From: Candidatus Chloroheliales bacterium | GTDB taxonomy: Bacteria; Chloroflexota; Chloroflexia; QHBQ01 | Assembly: GCA_003243865.1 (NCBI GenBank) | Contig: QHBQ01000093.1 | Location: 1-9,790 of the forward strand | DNA length: 9,790 nucleotides | Reading direction: 5' to 3' | Part shown: in pieces, positions 1 through 6,059 of the stretch | How the letters are laid out: each line of letters begins with the position of its first letter | Position numbering within the stretch: the stretch's first letter is position 1 | Notes under the pieces: generated by a model | Databases searched by the model: none | What the model saw: only the letters and a program-made list of their open reading frames with translations | Told to the model about the DNA's origin: nothing | Made by a program: the position numbers and the translations under genes

Positions 1-25
1 GCTTAACTTGTAACCGATAGTTCAG

Positions 26-46
26 CGGAGAAACGGAGAAAGCGGA
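26..46 (+). repeat. Tandem octamer CGGAGAAA
   Basis: Two perfect adjacent copies of CGGAGAAA (26-33 and 34-41) are followed by a partial third copy, GCGGA, at 42-46. It is a short purine-rich direct repeat in the gene-free region with no evident role. Confidence 0.6.
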
Positions 47-64
47 CCAGGTCGCTATTAACCT

Positions 65-83
65 AAGCCCCCAGCGGGGGTTT
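65..83. terminator. GC-rich hairpin, possible terminator
   Basis: Five consecutive C:G pairs (68-72 with 76-80) close a three-base loop. Two A:T pairs and one G:T pair extend the stem outward. On the plus strand the stem runs into TTTGGGGG, so the T tract is short and interrupted. It could be a weak bidirectional terminator or just another dispersed palindrome of this repeat-rich stretch. Confidence 0.3.
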
Positions 84-136
84 GGGGGAGGAATCTTGCC
101 CTGGTGATAATGCCCGTCGTGACCGCGAGCCTTGAC

Positions 137-161
137 GTAGGGGCGAATCGCATACGCCCTA
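137..161 (+). repeat. Palindromic repeat, copy A
   Basis: This copy reads GTAGGGGCG, a nine-base variable core, then CGCCC and TA. GGGCG (141-145) pairs with CGCCC (155-159). The inner bases AAT/ATA continue the stem after one mismatch. It belongs to the same family as the copies at 202, 340, 384 and 495. Confidence 0.65.
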
Positions 162-201
162 TAGCCATGCGACAATGCCTGTCGGTACCGTCAATGCCGG
201 T

Positions 202-230
202 GTAGGGGCGGGTGGCGCTCGCCCTGCCGC
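202..230 (+). repeat. Palindromic repeat, copy B
   Basis: This copy has the GTAGGGGCG left arm and a CGCCCT right arm, followed by GCCGC. The inner bases GGT and GCT extend the stem through G:T wobbles. It is preceded by GGTACCG (184-190) at a distance, as is copy E, so the repeated unit is probably longer than the palindrome alone. Confidence 0.65.
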
Positions 231-339
231 CCGATGACGCCCATCAGAGGTATTAGCGGTGGTGGGTGGTTAGAACCGCGGAAGACACGGAAGAGGGGGG
301 CGGCATTGACTCTGGCGATGGGCATTGATGTGCTTCACC

Positions 340-364
340 AGGGCGTGATGAATCACGCCCCTAC
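340..364 (-). repeat. Palindromic repeat, copy C (inverted)
   Basis: On the minus strand this copy reads GTAGGGGC, then GTGAT, a two-base centre, ATCAC and GCCCT. The stem is perfect from the GGGC/GCCC arms through GTGAT/ATCAC. It lies opposite in orientation to, and only 19 bp from, copy D, which has a different but equally complementary inner stem (GCAAT/ATTGC). Confidence 0.75.
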
Positions 365-383
365 ATTTTGTGTTCGATGCGAT

Positions 384-408
384 GTAGGGGCGCAATTCAT
401 TGCGCCCT
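384..408 (+). repeat. Palindromic repeat, copy D
   Basis: This copy reads GTAGGGGC, GCAAT, a two-base centre, ATTGC and GCCCT, giving a perfect stem around a TC centre. It is followed by GCTGC and then a four-unit CAGTAC/CAGTTC hexamer array, the same arrangement that follows copy E. Confidence 0.75.
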
Positions 409-413
409 GCTGC

Positions 414-437
414 CAGTACCAGTACCAGTTCCAGTTC
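414..437 (+). repeat. Hexamer array CAGT(A/T)C x4
   Basis: Four contiguous hexamers occur here: CAGTAC, CAGTAC, CAGTTC, CAGTTC. Positions 422-436 also form an imperfect inverted repeat (13 of 15 positions) with 457-471, so this stretch can fold with a 20-base loop. Confidence 0.75.
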
Positions 438-494
438 GACATATAGGGAACGGGCAAACTGGTATTGGTACCGACATTGAGGGGATGATGCGGT

Positions 495-518
495 GTAGGG
501 GCAGACTGCACTCGCCCT
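495..518 (+). repeat. Palindromic repeat, copy E
   Basis: This is the most degenerate copy. GTAGGGGC and GCCCT arms are retained, but the inner bases no longer pair well. It lies directly downstream of the restriction enzyme gene, whose stop codon is 11 bases beyond it. On the minus strand GGCAG can pair with CTGCC, but no T tract follows, so I do not call it a terminator. Confidence 0.6.
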
Positions 519-523
519 GCCGC

Positions 524-535
524 CAGTATCAGTAT
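524..535 (+). repeat. Hexamer pair CAGTAT overlapping a stop codon
   Basis: Two CAGTAT units follow copy E after a GCCGC spacer, mirroring the GCTGC plus CAGTAC array after copy D. The minus-strand stop codon of the restriction enzyme gene (529-531) lies inside this pair, so the last codons of that gene derive from, or were invaded by, repeat sequence. Confidence 0.6.
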
Positions 536-3500
536 CCTTTCGTTGCTGTTTCTACTATCTTTATCTCCTCGGCGGTCAGCCCGTATAGCTCGTATACCAG
601 CCTGTCTATCTCCTTGTCGGTCGCCTCGATCTGGCGCTGCAATGGCGTTCGCTCTGGCGCGGTGTGCGCTTCGGCCAGCCGCTGGTGCAGCGACAGCATC
701 CGCTCCACCAGCACCACTATCTGGTCATGCTGCACCTTCTCATCAGGCTTGCTCCGCTCAAGGGTGCGAATGGGTAGCTGCTCGATGAACTGCTTGTTGG
801 CTGCGAAGTAGCCGCCGTGAAAGTTGGTGGACACCTGCTTAAGATAGAAGTCAAGCAGACGTGAGTTTAGCAGCCCGCAGAGATAGGCAAGGCTGGCATC
901 GGCCTGCTTAATAGTAATGCCATAGCCACCAGTGGTAACGTTTATGAAGTAGTAATCATCTGCGTTGTCAAGATAAGCGGCTAGCTCAGTAATCATGTAT
1001 GGTATCATCAGCTTTGGCTGCTCCCACATACCGATGTTCTGATTTCGGCCAAAGCGATACCATTGAGCATCTCTGAACTTGCCTCCTTCTCTATCTTCTA
1101 GCAACTTCTTGTTCCTGTTCAGGTATTCCCATGCTAGCGGATAGTTATGCGCCATCTCTTCCGGTGAATAGAGACGAGCCTTATTGTTTATCACCTCATA
1201 TGGGAACAATACCTGTGCAGTTGGCACGGCTTCATACCTGTGAATACTGCCACTCCGCACAACCGGTTTAAGCATGACCGACTCAATCTTGAACCAGTCA
1301 CCAAGCTCTTGTGAAAGAACAACGGTTGTACTATCTTCTTGCAGAGTATATTGCTTGAACAGGTAAACTGTGTCAGCACTAGTAATCGGCCCTTGATACA
1401 TCCTGCTGGCAATATCGCCTAGCTTGACTGGCATCTTACTCAGCCTATCGAACAGGGCAGAGCCAGAGCCCACGCTAAAGTTCCACTCTGCCGCGCTGAT
1501 GCTACTGGCAGGAATCACGCCAGTTGCCGCCTTACCCTTCTTGCGCCATGCGGCGAGGTCGCTAACCTTCGTCACCTCGACGCTATCGCGTCCAGATTTA
1601 TCCAGGAACAGCAGGGTGGTGTAGGTGGTCGCGTTGTCGAACACCTGCTGGTCGCCGAAGTGTACCACCTCGGCCAGATGCCTGCCTTGCGCCAGCAGCC
1701 CGCGTAGCGGTTCGCCGTATTTCGCGTTGAAGAACTTGTGCGGCAGAATGTAGCCCAACCGCCCGCGTTGGTTCAGCAGGGCCAGCCCCTTCTCCACAAA
1801 GATAACGTAGATGTCGTAATTGCCCCTATTCGCCGCCGCGTAGTGCTGCTTATAGTAGTCAAGCGTCTCGCGGCCACCCGGCTCGTCCATCATCGTTTGG
1901 ATGCGGATATATGGCGGATTACCGATTACCGCGTCGAAGCCGCCTGCCTTCATAATCTCGGCAAAGCCGTCGCTGCCCGCCCAATCGAAGGCATTGACCC
2001 GACTCTCCGCTTTCTCCCGCTCATCCGATGTAATCAAAGGCAGTTGCGTGATATTGAACTCAGGGCCAATCAGCGAGTTGCCGCACTTGATGTTGTCGCT
2101 CAGGTCGGGCAGGGCGCGTTCATGGAAAAAGCTCAACTGCTGGGCGATGCTCTGGTCGGTCTCGCCTTCCAGCACCTTTAGCAGCAACGACAGCTTGGTT
2201 ACTTCCACCGCCTGCTGGTCAACATCCACCCCGTAAATATTGTTGCGTAGGATGCGCTTCTTTTCCTCAGTGGTTAGCCGCCACTCATCCTTGCTAACCT
2301 GAAACACTTGCTTGCCATGCTTCTGCGGTTCATGCTCTCGATACCAGTGCAGGTGCCAGTTAAGCAGGTAGCCGTATGCGCCGAGCAGGAACGAGCCGGA
2401 GCCACAGGCAGGGTCAAGTATCTTCAGGCTGGCGGCTTGCTTGGGGGTCTTGTGCTTGAGCAGTTCGCCTACAGTATGCGCCACGATGTAATCAACAATG
2501 TACTTGGGCGTGTAGAATACGCCGCCCGCCTTGCGTACCTCTGGCTTCTCCTCCACCTCTACCTTGCGGCCTGTTCCGCTGCCGCTAACGGTAATCACCC
2601 GCCCCAGAAACTGCTCATAGACTTGCCCCAGTATCTCCACCGGAATAACGTTGAAGATATATGGGCTGGTGGGATAGTAGAGATGGGTGATGATGTTGCG
2701 CAGCGGCGTATCGTCAATTTTGAGGTTGAGGGTCAGCTCGTCCGGCTCTTCGCGGCCCCGCTCCTCATCGAAGTGGAACAGGCCGGAGTTATAGCGAGCA
2801 TCCGCCCGCCGGAACAACTGGCGCAGCCGGTCATAGATAGCCGCGCCATTGGTTAGGCCAAGCAACTGACCACCCACCTCGATGTTGCGGTCCTCACAAA
2901 TACGCAGGAAGATGAGGCGGTCAAGCGTCATCTGCACCGCATAGTTGAGGTTGGCAACCGATAGTTGCGGATTATTGATCGCCACATTGCGGGCAAGCTC
3001 GGCCCGCCAGCCCTCGATTTCCTTCAGGAAGGCCACATCAACCGGCGTGGCATTGCGCGGCAGCTTCTGGCTGGCGAACTGCTCAAGGCTGCCGTTCAGC
3101 ACTGCCTCATAAGAGAACAGTTTGTCAATCTCATCCCACTTGCTCAGGTATTCGTCAAACTGAAAATAAAAGGGTCGGGAGGCAGTAGCCTTGTCATTCG
3201 CTTCAGGGGCTACGCGGCAATCATAGACGGCAAACTCCTCGAAGTCGGTGAGGATGCTGACCGGCAGTTGTGCTGACCAGGCATAGCTACGCAGTTGCAG
3301 TGCGGGGCCGGGAGCATTAGCGATATTGACCGCTGGTTGCTTGGCCTCGACAAAGAAGCGGTTATCGCCGCCGATACGGAAGCAGTAGTCAGGAGCCTTG
3401 ACCGTGCCGCCGATGCGCTGGGCGTACTCGGTGATCACATCGCGCTGCGCCTCCAGCTTACCCTTCTCGTTGCTGATGTCCCAACCTAGCACCTCAAAAA

Positions 3501-3615
3501 GCGGGTTGATAAAGTCAATCCGCACCCGCGCCTCTTTGTAGGTAGTCGAGCGATATCCAGCAAGACCGTCCTTGAACCTTGTAACCAGGTCTCTCACTGC
3601 ATCAGGAGCCGCCAT
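529..3615 (-). CDS. Type IIG restriction-modification enzyme
   Basis: A single polypeptide expected to cut and to N6-methylate adenine in DNA, protecting against foreign DNA. Residue numbers count from a GTG one codon upstream of the chosen ATG. The N-terminus carries a PD-(D/E)XK nuclease signature: PD at 76-77, then FFVEAK with E91 and K93. A helical linker (about 195-345) follows. The methyltransferase has FYTP (motif X) at 368-371, LDPACGSGSF (motif I, AdoMet binding) at 401-410, YGVDVD at 462-467 and catalytic NPPY at 567-570. The C-terminal part (about 690-980) is TaqI-like, with YRFGRNQ and STNFHGGYF, and should set the target sequence. Length (1028 residues) is normal for Eco57I-like enzymes. 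No separate specificity, methylase or nuclease gene is adjacent, which fits a self-contained Type IIG system. The segment near 880-1440 is more AT-rich than the rest. The recognition sequence cannot be predicted. The family call is secure; activity is inferred. Confidence 0.93.
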   Translation of the reverse strand: MAAPDAVRDLVTRFKDGLAGYRSTTYKEARVRIDFINPLFEVLGWDISNEKGKLEAQRDVITEYAQRIGGTVKAPDYCFRIGGDNRFFVEAKQPAVNIANAPGPALQLRSYAWSAQLPVSILTDFEEFAVYDCRVAPEANDKATASRPFYFQFDEYLSKWDEIDKLFSYEAVLNGSLEQFASQKLPRNATPVDVAFLKEIEGWRAELARNVAINNPQLSVANLNYAVQMTLDRLIFLRICEDRNIEVGGQLLGLTNGAAIYDRLRQLFRRADARYNSGLFHFDEERGREEPDELTLNLKIDDTPLRNIITHLYYPTSPYIFNVIPVEILGQVYEQFLGRVITVSGSGTGRKVEVEEKPEVRKAGGVFYTPKYIVDYIVAHTVGELLKHKTPKQAASLKILDPACGSGSFLLGAYGYLLNWHLHWYREHEPQKHGKQVFQVSKDEWRLTTEEKKRILRNNIYGVDVDQQAVEVTKLSLLLKVLEGETDQSIAQQLSFFHERALPDLSDNIKCGNSLIGPEFNITQLPLITSDEREKAESRVNAFDWAGSDGFAEIMKAGGFDAVIGNPPYIRIQTMMDEPGGRETLDYYKQHYAAANRGNYDIYVIFVEKGLALLNQRGRLGYILPHKFFNAKYGEPLRGLLAQGRHLAEVVHFGDQQVFDNATTYTTLLFLDKSGRDSVEVTKVSDLAAWRKKGKAATGVIPASSISAAEWNFSVGSGSALFDRLSKMPVKLGDIASRMYQGPITSADTVYLFKQYTLQEDSTTVVLSQELGDWFKIESVMLKPVVRSGSIHRYEAVPTAQVLFPYEVINNKARLYSPEEMAHNYPLAWEYLNRNKKLLEDREGGKFRDAQWYRFGRNQNIGMWEQPKLMIPYMITELAAYLDNADDYYFINVTTGGYGITIKQADASLAYLCGLLNSRLLDFYLKQVSTNFHGGYFAANKQFIEQLPIRTLERSKPDEKVQHDQIVVLVERMLSLHQRLAEAHTAPERTPLQRQIEATDKEIDRLVYELYGLTAEEIKIVETATKGY

Positions 3616-3622
3616 CACTTTT

Positions 3623-3628
3623 CTCCTT
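3623..3628 (-). promoter_or_regulatory. Shine-Dalgarno deciding the restriction enzyme start
   Basis: AAGGAG on the minus strand lies seven bases before the ATG at 3615-3613 but only four before the in-frame GTG at 3618-3616. The spacing favours the ATG, making the protein one residue shorter than the longest frame. Confidence 0.7.
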
Positions 3629-3653
3629 GAAGAAAGTATCTGCCTACCGCCTT

Positions 3654-3682
3654 ACTTTATCACAAGCAGCGGCGAAACGCAA
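3654..3682 (-). promoter_or_regulatory. Possible promoter for the restriction enzyme
   Basis: On the minus strand TTGCGT (3682-3677) is separated by 17 bases from TAAAGT (3659-3654), with TG at the extended -10 position. Both boxes are only partial matches, so the gene could instead be read through from the upstream MFS gene, 108 bases away on the same strand. I see no terminator in that spacer. Confidence 0.3.
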
Positions 3683-3723
3683 CCCTCAACATTAAGATAC
3701 AACCTTCGCTCGGCAAGTTGGTA

Positions 3724-5253
3724 TTAGTGCGTCAGCGCGGTCTCGGCGGTGTTGCCGCGCGGTCTGGTTCCCTCTTCCTCCTGAATCCGCCCTCTTGCCA
3801 GCGAGATGAGCGCAGCGAGCAGGGTAATGGCGGCGATAGTGATGTAGACCGTGCGCATCCCTGCCACCTGCGCAGTGAGGTTGCTGATTGGCACATGGTT
3901 GGTGAGCGCGTAGCTGGTTCGGCTGCTGTACCAGACCGCCGCGCCCACCGCCACGCCGACAACGAAACCGAGGTTGCGCATGAACGATAGCAGGCTGCTG
4001 GCGACCCCGCGCTGTGTTTTCGGTGCGGCGTTGAGCGCGCTGCTGCTGTTGGGCGACTGAAACAGGCCCAGGCCAAAGCTGATCAGCGCAGTGCGCCAGA
4101 CCACATCGTGCCATGACCAGCCTGGCTCCAGTCCGGTGAGCAAGAAGTAACCGGCGGTGGTAAGCAGCAACCCGCCGCTCGCCACCCAGCGCGGCCCGAA
4201 CCTGTCGGACAGATTGCCACCGATTGGTGAAGCAACGCTGAGGGCAATTGGCCCGGCCAGCAGGATGAAGCCCGCCTGTCCCGCCGGATACTGCAGCACC
4301 TGCTGGAGAAAGAAGGGGATGACGAACAGGTTGGCCGCATTACTGGTGAACACCAGGCAAGCGGCGAGTAGCGCCGCCGCATAGGGCCAGATGCGGAACA
4401 TGGATAGCCGCAGCAGCGGCTCTTTTGCCCTTAGCTCCCATAGCAGGAAAGCCGCCAGCAGCACGCCACCAATCCCCAGCAGGCTCAACACCAACGGGCT
4501 GCCCCAGCCGTAGCTCGGCTCCGGCGCAAAGTTCAGCCCGATCAGCACGCTGATGATGCCGACCACAAACAGCGCCGCGCCGGGGATGTCGAAGCCGTGC
4601 TGCACCTGCCGCTGCCCCTCAGGAATGACCACGTAAGCCCGCCAGATCGCCACCAGACCAATTGGCACGTTGACGAAGAAGATAGCGGGCCAGCCGAACG
4701 CGCTCAGGAGCAGACCACCCAGCACCGGCCCCAGGCTTGTTCCCAGCGCCACTACGGTGCCGATCCAGCCCAGCGCCCGCCCCCGCTCGTGTGGGCCGAA
4801 GGTGTCGCTGACGATTGCCGGGCCAATCGCGAACAGCATTGCCGCGCCCAGCCCTTGCAGCACCCTAAAGCCCACCAGCGACCATATATCCCAGGCCAGC
4901 CCGCACAGCAGTGAGCCGAAGGTAAACACCGCGAAGCCGTTGACATAGATGGGACGACGACCAATCAGGTCGGACAGCCTGCCGATGAGCAGCAGCGTGC
5001 TGGTGGTCGCTAGTAGGTAAGATAGCACTACCCACTCGACCGCATCGCCCGCCTGCAACTGCTGGCGGATGGTTGGCAGCGCGATGTTGACGATGCTGCT
5101 ATCCAGCGTCGCCATAAACGTGCCGAACGCCAGCGTCGCTAGAATTATCCACTTGCGCCGATCCTCGCGCGGCCCGCCCTCTTCGCCCGGCGCAACCTTC
5201 ACTTCATCTTTAGCCTGCTCTTCTGTAACCGCTTCTTCAACTCTATCTGCCAT
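3724..5253 (-). CDS. MFS drug:proton antiporter, DHA2 (EmrB/QacA) family
   Basis: An inner-membrane efflux pump, probably exporting hydrophobic drugs or cations in exchange for protons. The 509-residue length and many hydrophobic segments match the 14-helix DHA2 group. A charged cytoplasmic tail (1-34) precedes helix 1. Visible motifs are LDSSIVNIALP (50-60, motif D1), GRLSDLIGRRP (91-101, motif A in the helix 2-3 loop), RVLQGLGAA (130-138, motif B with the conserved Arg) and GTSLGPVLGG (171-180, motif C, typical of antiporters). A second motif-A-like stretch, GGNLSDRFGPRW, follows in the C-terminal half. The ATG at 5253-5251 is preceded by a modest GAGG at good spacing and a convincing promoter. 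It is divergent from the regulator/ABC operon, which suggests a shared efflux theme, but its substrate is unknown and joint control is not shown. Confidence 0.92.
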   Translation of the reverse strand: MADRVEEAVTEEQAKDEVKVAPGEEGGPREDRRKWIILATLAFGTFMATLDSSIVNIALPTIRQQLQAGDAVEWVVLSYLLATTSTLLLIGRLSDLIGRRPIYVNGFAVFTFGSLLCGLAWDIWSLVGFRVLQGLGAAMLFAIGPAIVSDTFGPHERGRALGWIGTVVALGTSLGPVLGGLLLSAFGWPAIFFVNVPIGLVAIWRAYVVIPEGQRQVQHGFDIPGAALFVVGIISVLIGLNFAPEPSYGWGSPLVLSLLGIGGVLLAAFLLWELRAKEPLLRLSMFRIWPYAAALLAACLVFTSNAANLFVIPFFLQQVLQYPAGQAGFILLAGPIALSVASPIGGNLSDRFGPRWVASGGLLLTTAGYFLLTGLEPGWSWHDVVWRTALISFGLGLFQSPNSSSALNAAPKTQRGVASSLLSFMRNLGFVVGVAVGAAVWYSSRTSYALTNHVPISNLTAQVAGMRTVYITIAAITLLAALISLARGRIQEEEGTRPRGNTAETALTH

Positions 5254-5297
5254 ATGCGCCTCATCTGGTTAGATACGCATCGAACTATTATGCCGAT

Positions 5298-5327
5298 ATT
5301 ATACCGCTGCTCCCCAGCAGATGGCAA
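5298..5327 (-). promoter_or_regulatory. Sigma70-type promoter of the MFS gene
   Basis: Reading the minus strand, TTGCCA (5327-5322) is followed after 18 bases by a perfect TATAAT (5303-5298). Transcription would start near 5291, giving a leader of about 40 bases. The nearest palindromic operator begins 46 bp upstream of the -35 box, so direct blocking by the neighbouring regulator is not evident. Confidence 0.65.
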
Positions 5328-5372
5328 TCCTAACGTCATTGCTCCTCTCGAGGCGGGGGTGAAAGTCGCAGA

Positions 5373-5390
5373 TTTTAGTCTTGACTAAAA
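5373..5390. promoter_or_regulatory. Operator 1, perfect 8+2+8 palindrome
   Basis: TTTTAGTC and GACTAAAA form a perfect inverted repeat around TT. The -35 box TTGACT (5381-5386) of the operon promoter lies within it, so a bound dimer would cover the -35. Size and symmetry suit a winged-helix dimer such as the GbsR/MarR-like protein encoded just downstream. Confidence 0.8.
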
Positions 5391-5409
5391 CTGGTAAATA
5401 TGTTATACT
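5381..5409 (+). promoter_or_regulatory. Extended -10 promoter of the regulator/ABC operon
   Basis: TTGACT (5381-5386), a 17-base spacer and TATACT (5404-5409), with TG at 5401-5402 giving an extended -10. This is close to the housekeeping sigma70/SigA consensus. The predicted start near 5416 falls inside operator 2, leaving a leader of roughly 73 bases before the ATG at 5490. Confidence 0.8.
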
Positions 5410-5410
5410 A

Positions 5411-5430
5411 ATTTTAGTGCCAACTAAAAT
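5411..5430. promoter_or_regulatory. Operator 2, palindrome over the transcription start
   Basis: ATTTTAGT and ACTAAAAT pair across a four-base GCCA centre. Within it, TTTTAGT-N4-ACTAAAA matches operator 1 at all 14 arm positions. It begins just after the -10 box, so it covers the expected transcription start. The two operator centres are 39 bp apart and bracket the -10 region. Confidence 0.8.
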
Positions 5431-5489
5431 AACTGACCGAGCTGGCCGACCACTCTACCAGGGCTGGCGGGAGAGGGAGACTGACAACC

Positions 5490-6059
5490 ATGGATGATGA
5501 CGGTAGTAGGGACAAAGGAGTCCAACCCACCGCTGACGAGCTTGACCCGGCGGTGGAGCAGTTCATCAACAGCATGGGTTTCTACTTCGAGGCCTATGGC
5601 GTGTCGCGCATCGGTGGGCAGATGATGGGGCTGCTGCTGGTGGCAGCGCAGCCGCTTACCGCCGAGGATATTGCTACCAGGCTGAAGATCAGCCGCGCCA
5701 GTGTGAGCATGAACATCAGGATGCTGCTAGCAACGGGTATTGCCGAACGCATCGGGGTCGCGGGCGATCGCCGCGACTTCTATCAGCTTCCTGCCGGGGG
5801 CATGGAAGTGATGCTCAGGGAGAACGCGCGGGGCGCTACGATAATGGTAAACCTTGCGGAACAGGGGCTGAACGCAATCGGACCACGGCATCCAGCCCGC
5901 CGCAACATGGAAGAGTTCGCCGCGATGGCCCACTTCAGCGAAGAGTTCTACAACAAGATGGTATCCGACTGGCGCGAGTACAAGGCGCAGCAGAGCAGCA
6001 GTAAGCAGGCAGTTAACCGAAAGGAGTCACAAGGTGCAGCAGCTACAAGACAACGCTAA
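5490..6059 (+). CDS. GbsR/MarR-like winged-helix transcriptional regulator
   Basis: A 189-residue DNA-binding protein, most like the GbsR branch of the MarR superfamily. After a short acidic N-terminus, DPAVEQFINSMGFYFEAYGVSRIGGQMMGLL (19-49) is the typical opening helix pair of this branch. A winged helix follows: LTAEDIATRLKIS (56-68), recognition helix RASVSMNIRMLLATG (69-83) and wing GDRRDFYQL (92-100). The remaining helices (about 105-165) should support dimerisation or ligand sensing. The last 25 residues are polar and probably disordered. The ATG is preceded by AGGGAG about ten bases upstream. It is the first gene of the exporter operon and lies below two matching palindromes, so autorepression relieved by an exported compound is the natural reading; inducer and repressor action are inferred. 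Confidence 0.88.
   Translation: MDDDGSRDKGVQPTADELDPAVEQFINSMGFYFEAYGVSRIGGQMMGLLLVAAQPLTAEDIATRLKISRASVSMNIRMLLATGIAERIGVAGDRRDFYQLPAGGMEVMLRENARGATIMVNLAEQGLNAIGPRHPARRNMEEFAAMAHFSEEFYNKMVSDWREYKAQQSSSKQAVNRKESQGAAATRQR
6021..6026 (+). promoter_or_regulatory. Shine-Dalgarno inside the regulator gene setting a GTG start
   Basis: AAGGAG lies seven bases before GTG at 6034, within the 3' end of the regulator frame. A later in-frame GTG at 6061 has no comparable site, so 6034 is preferred and the two genes overlap by 26 bases. Confidence 0.7.

Larger units (their letters stand above)
1..528. other. Gene-free, repeat-rich region
   Basis: No open frame here has a credible ribosome site together with a recognisable protein. 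The short frames at 234-446 and 368-811 run straight through palindromic repeats and, in the second case, antisense into the restriction enzyme gene, so I do not call them. The stretch is a mosaic of short repeats (listed separately): five copies of a GTAGGGGC...GCCCT palindrome, CAGTAC-type hexamer runs, a tandem octamer and a GC-rich hairpin. A fragment at about 274-297 reading GAACCGCGGAAGACACGGAA resembles a low-complexity motif that occurs between genes in many repeat-rich bacteria. I see no tRNA or rRNA. Confidence 0.7.

Noticed and set aside
137..518. Possible CRISPR array from repeated GTAGGGG motifs
   Set aside because: Copies occur in both orientations at irregular spacing with degenerate sequence, and no cas-like gene is present; this is a dispersed palindrome family.
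234..811. Short plus-strand open frames of 70 and 147 codons
   Set aside because: They traverse palindromes and hexamer arrays (low-complexity VPVPVPV-like translation), lack ribosome sites, and the longer one runs antisense into the restriction enzyme gene.
1738..2856. Plus-strand frames of 147, 111 and 182 codons
   Set aside because: They are antisense to the methyltransferase region of a gene with clear catalytic motifs, and their translations show no recognisable domain.
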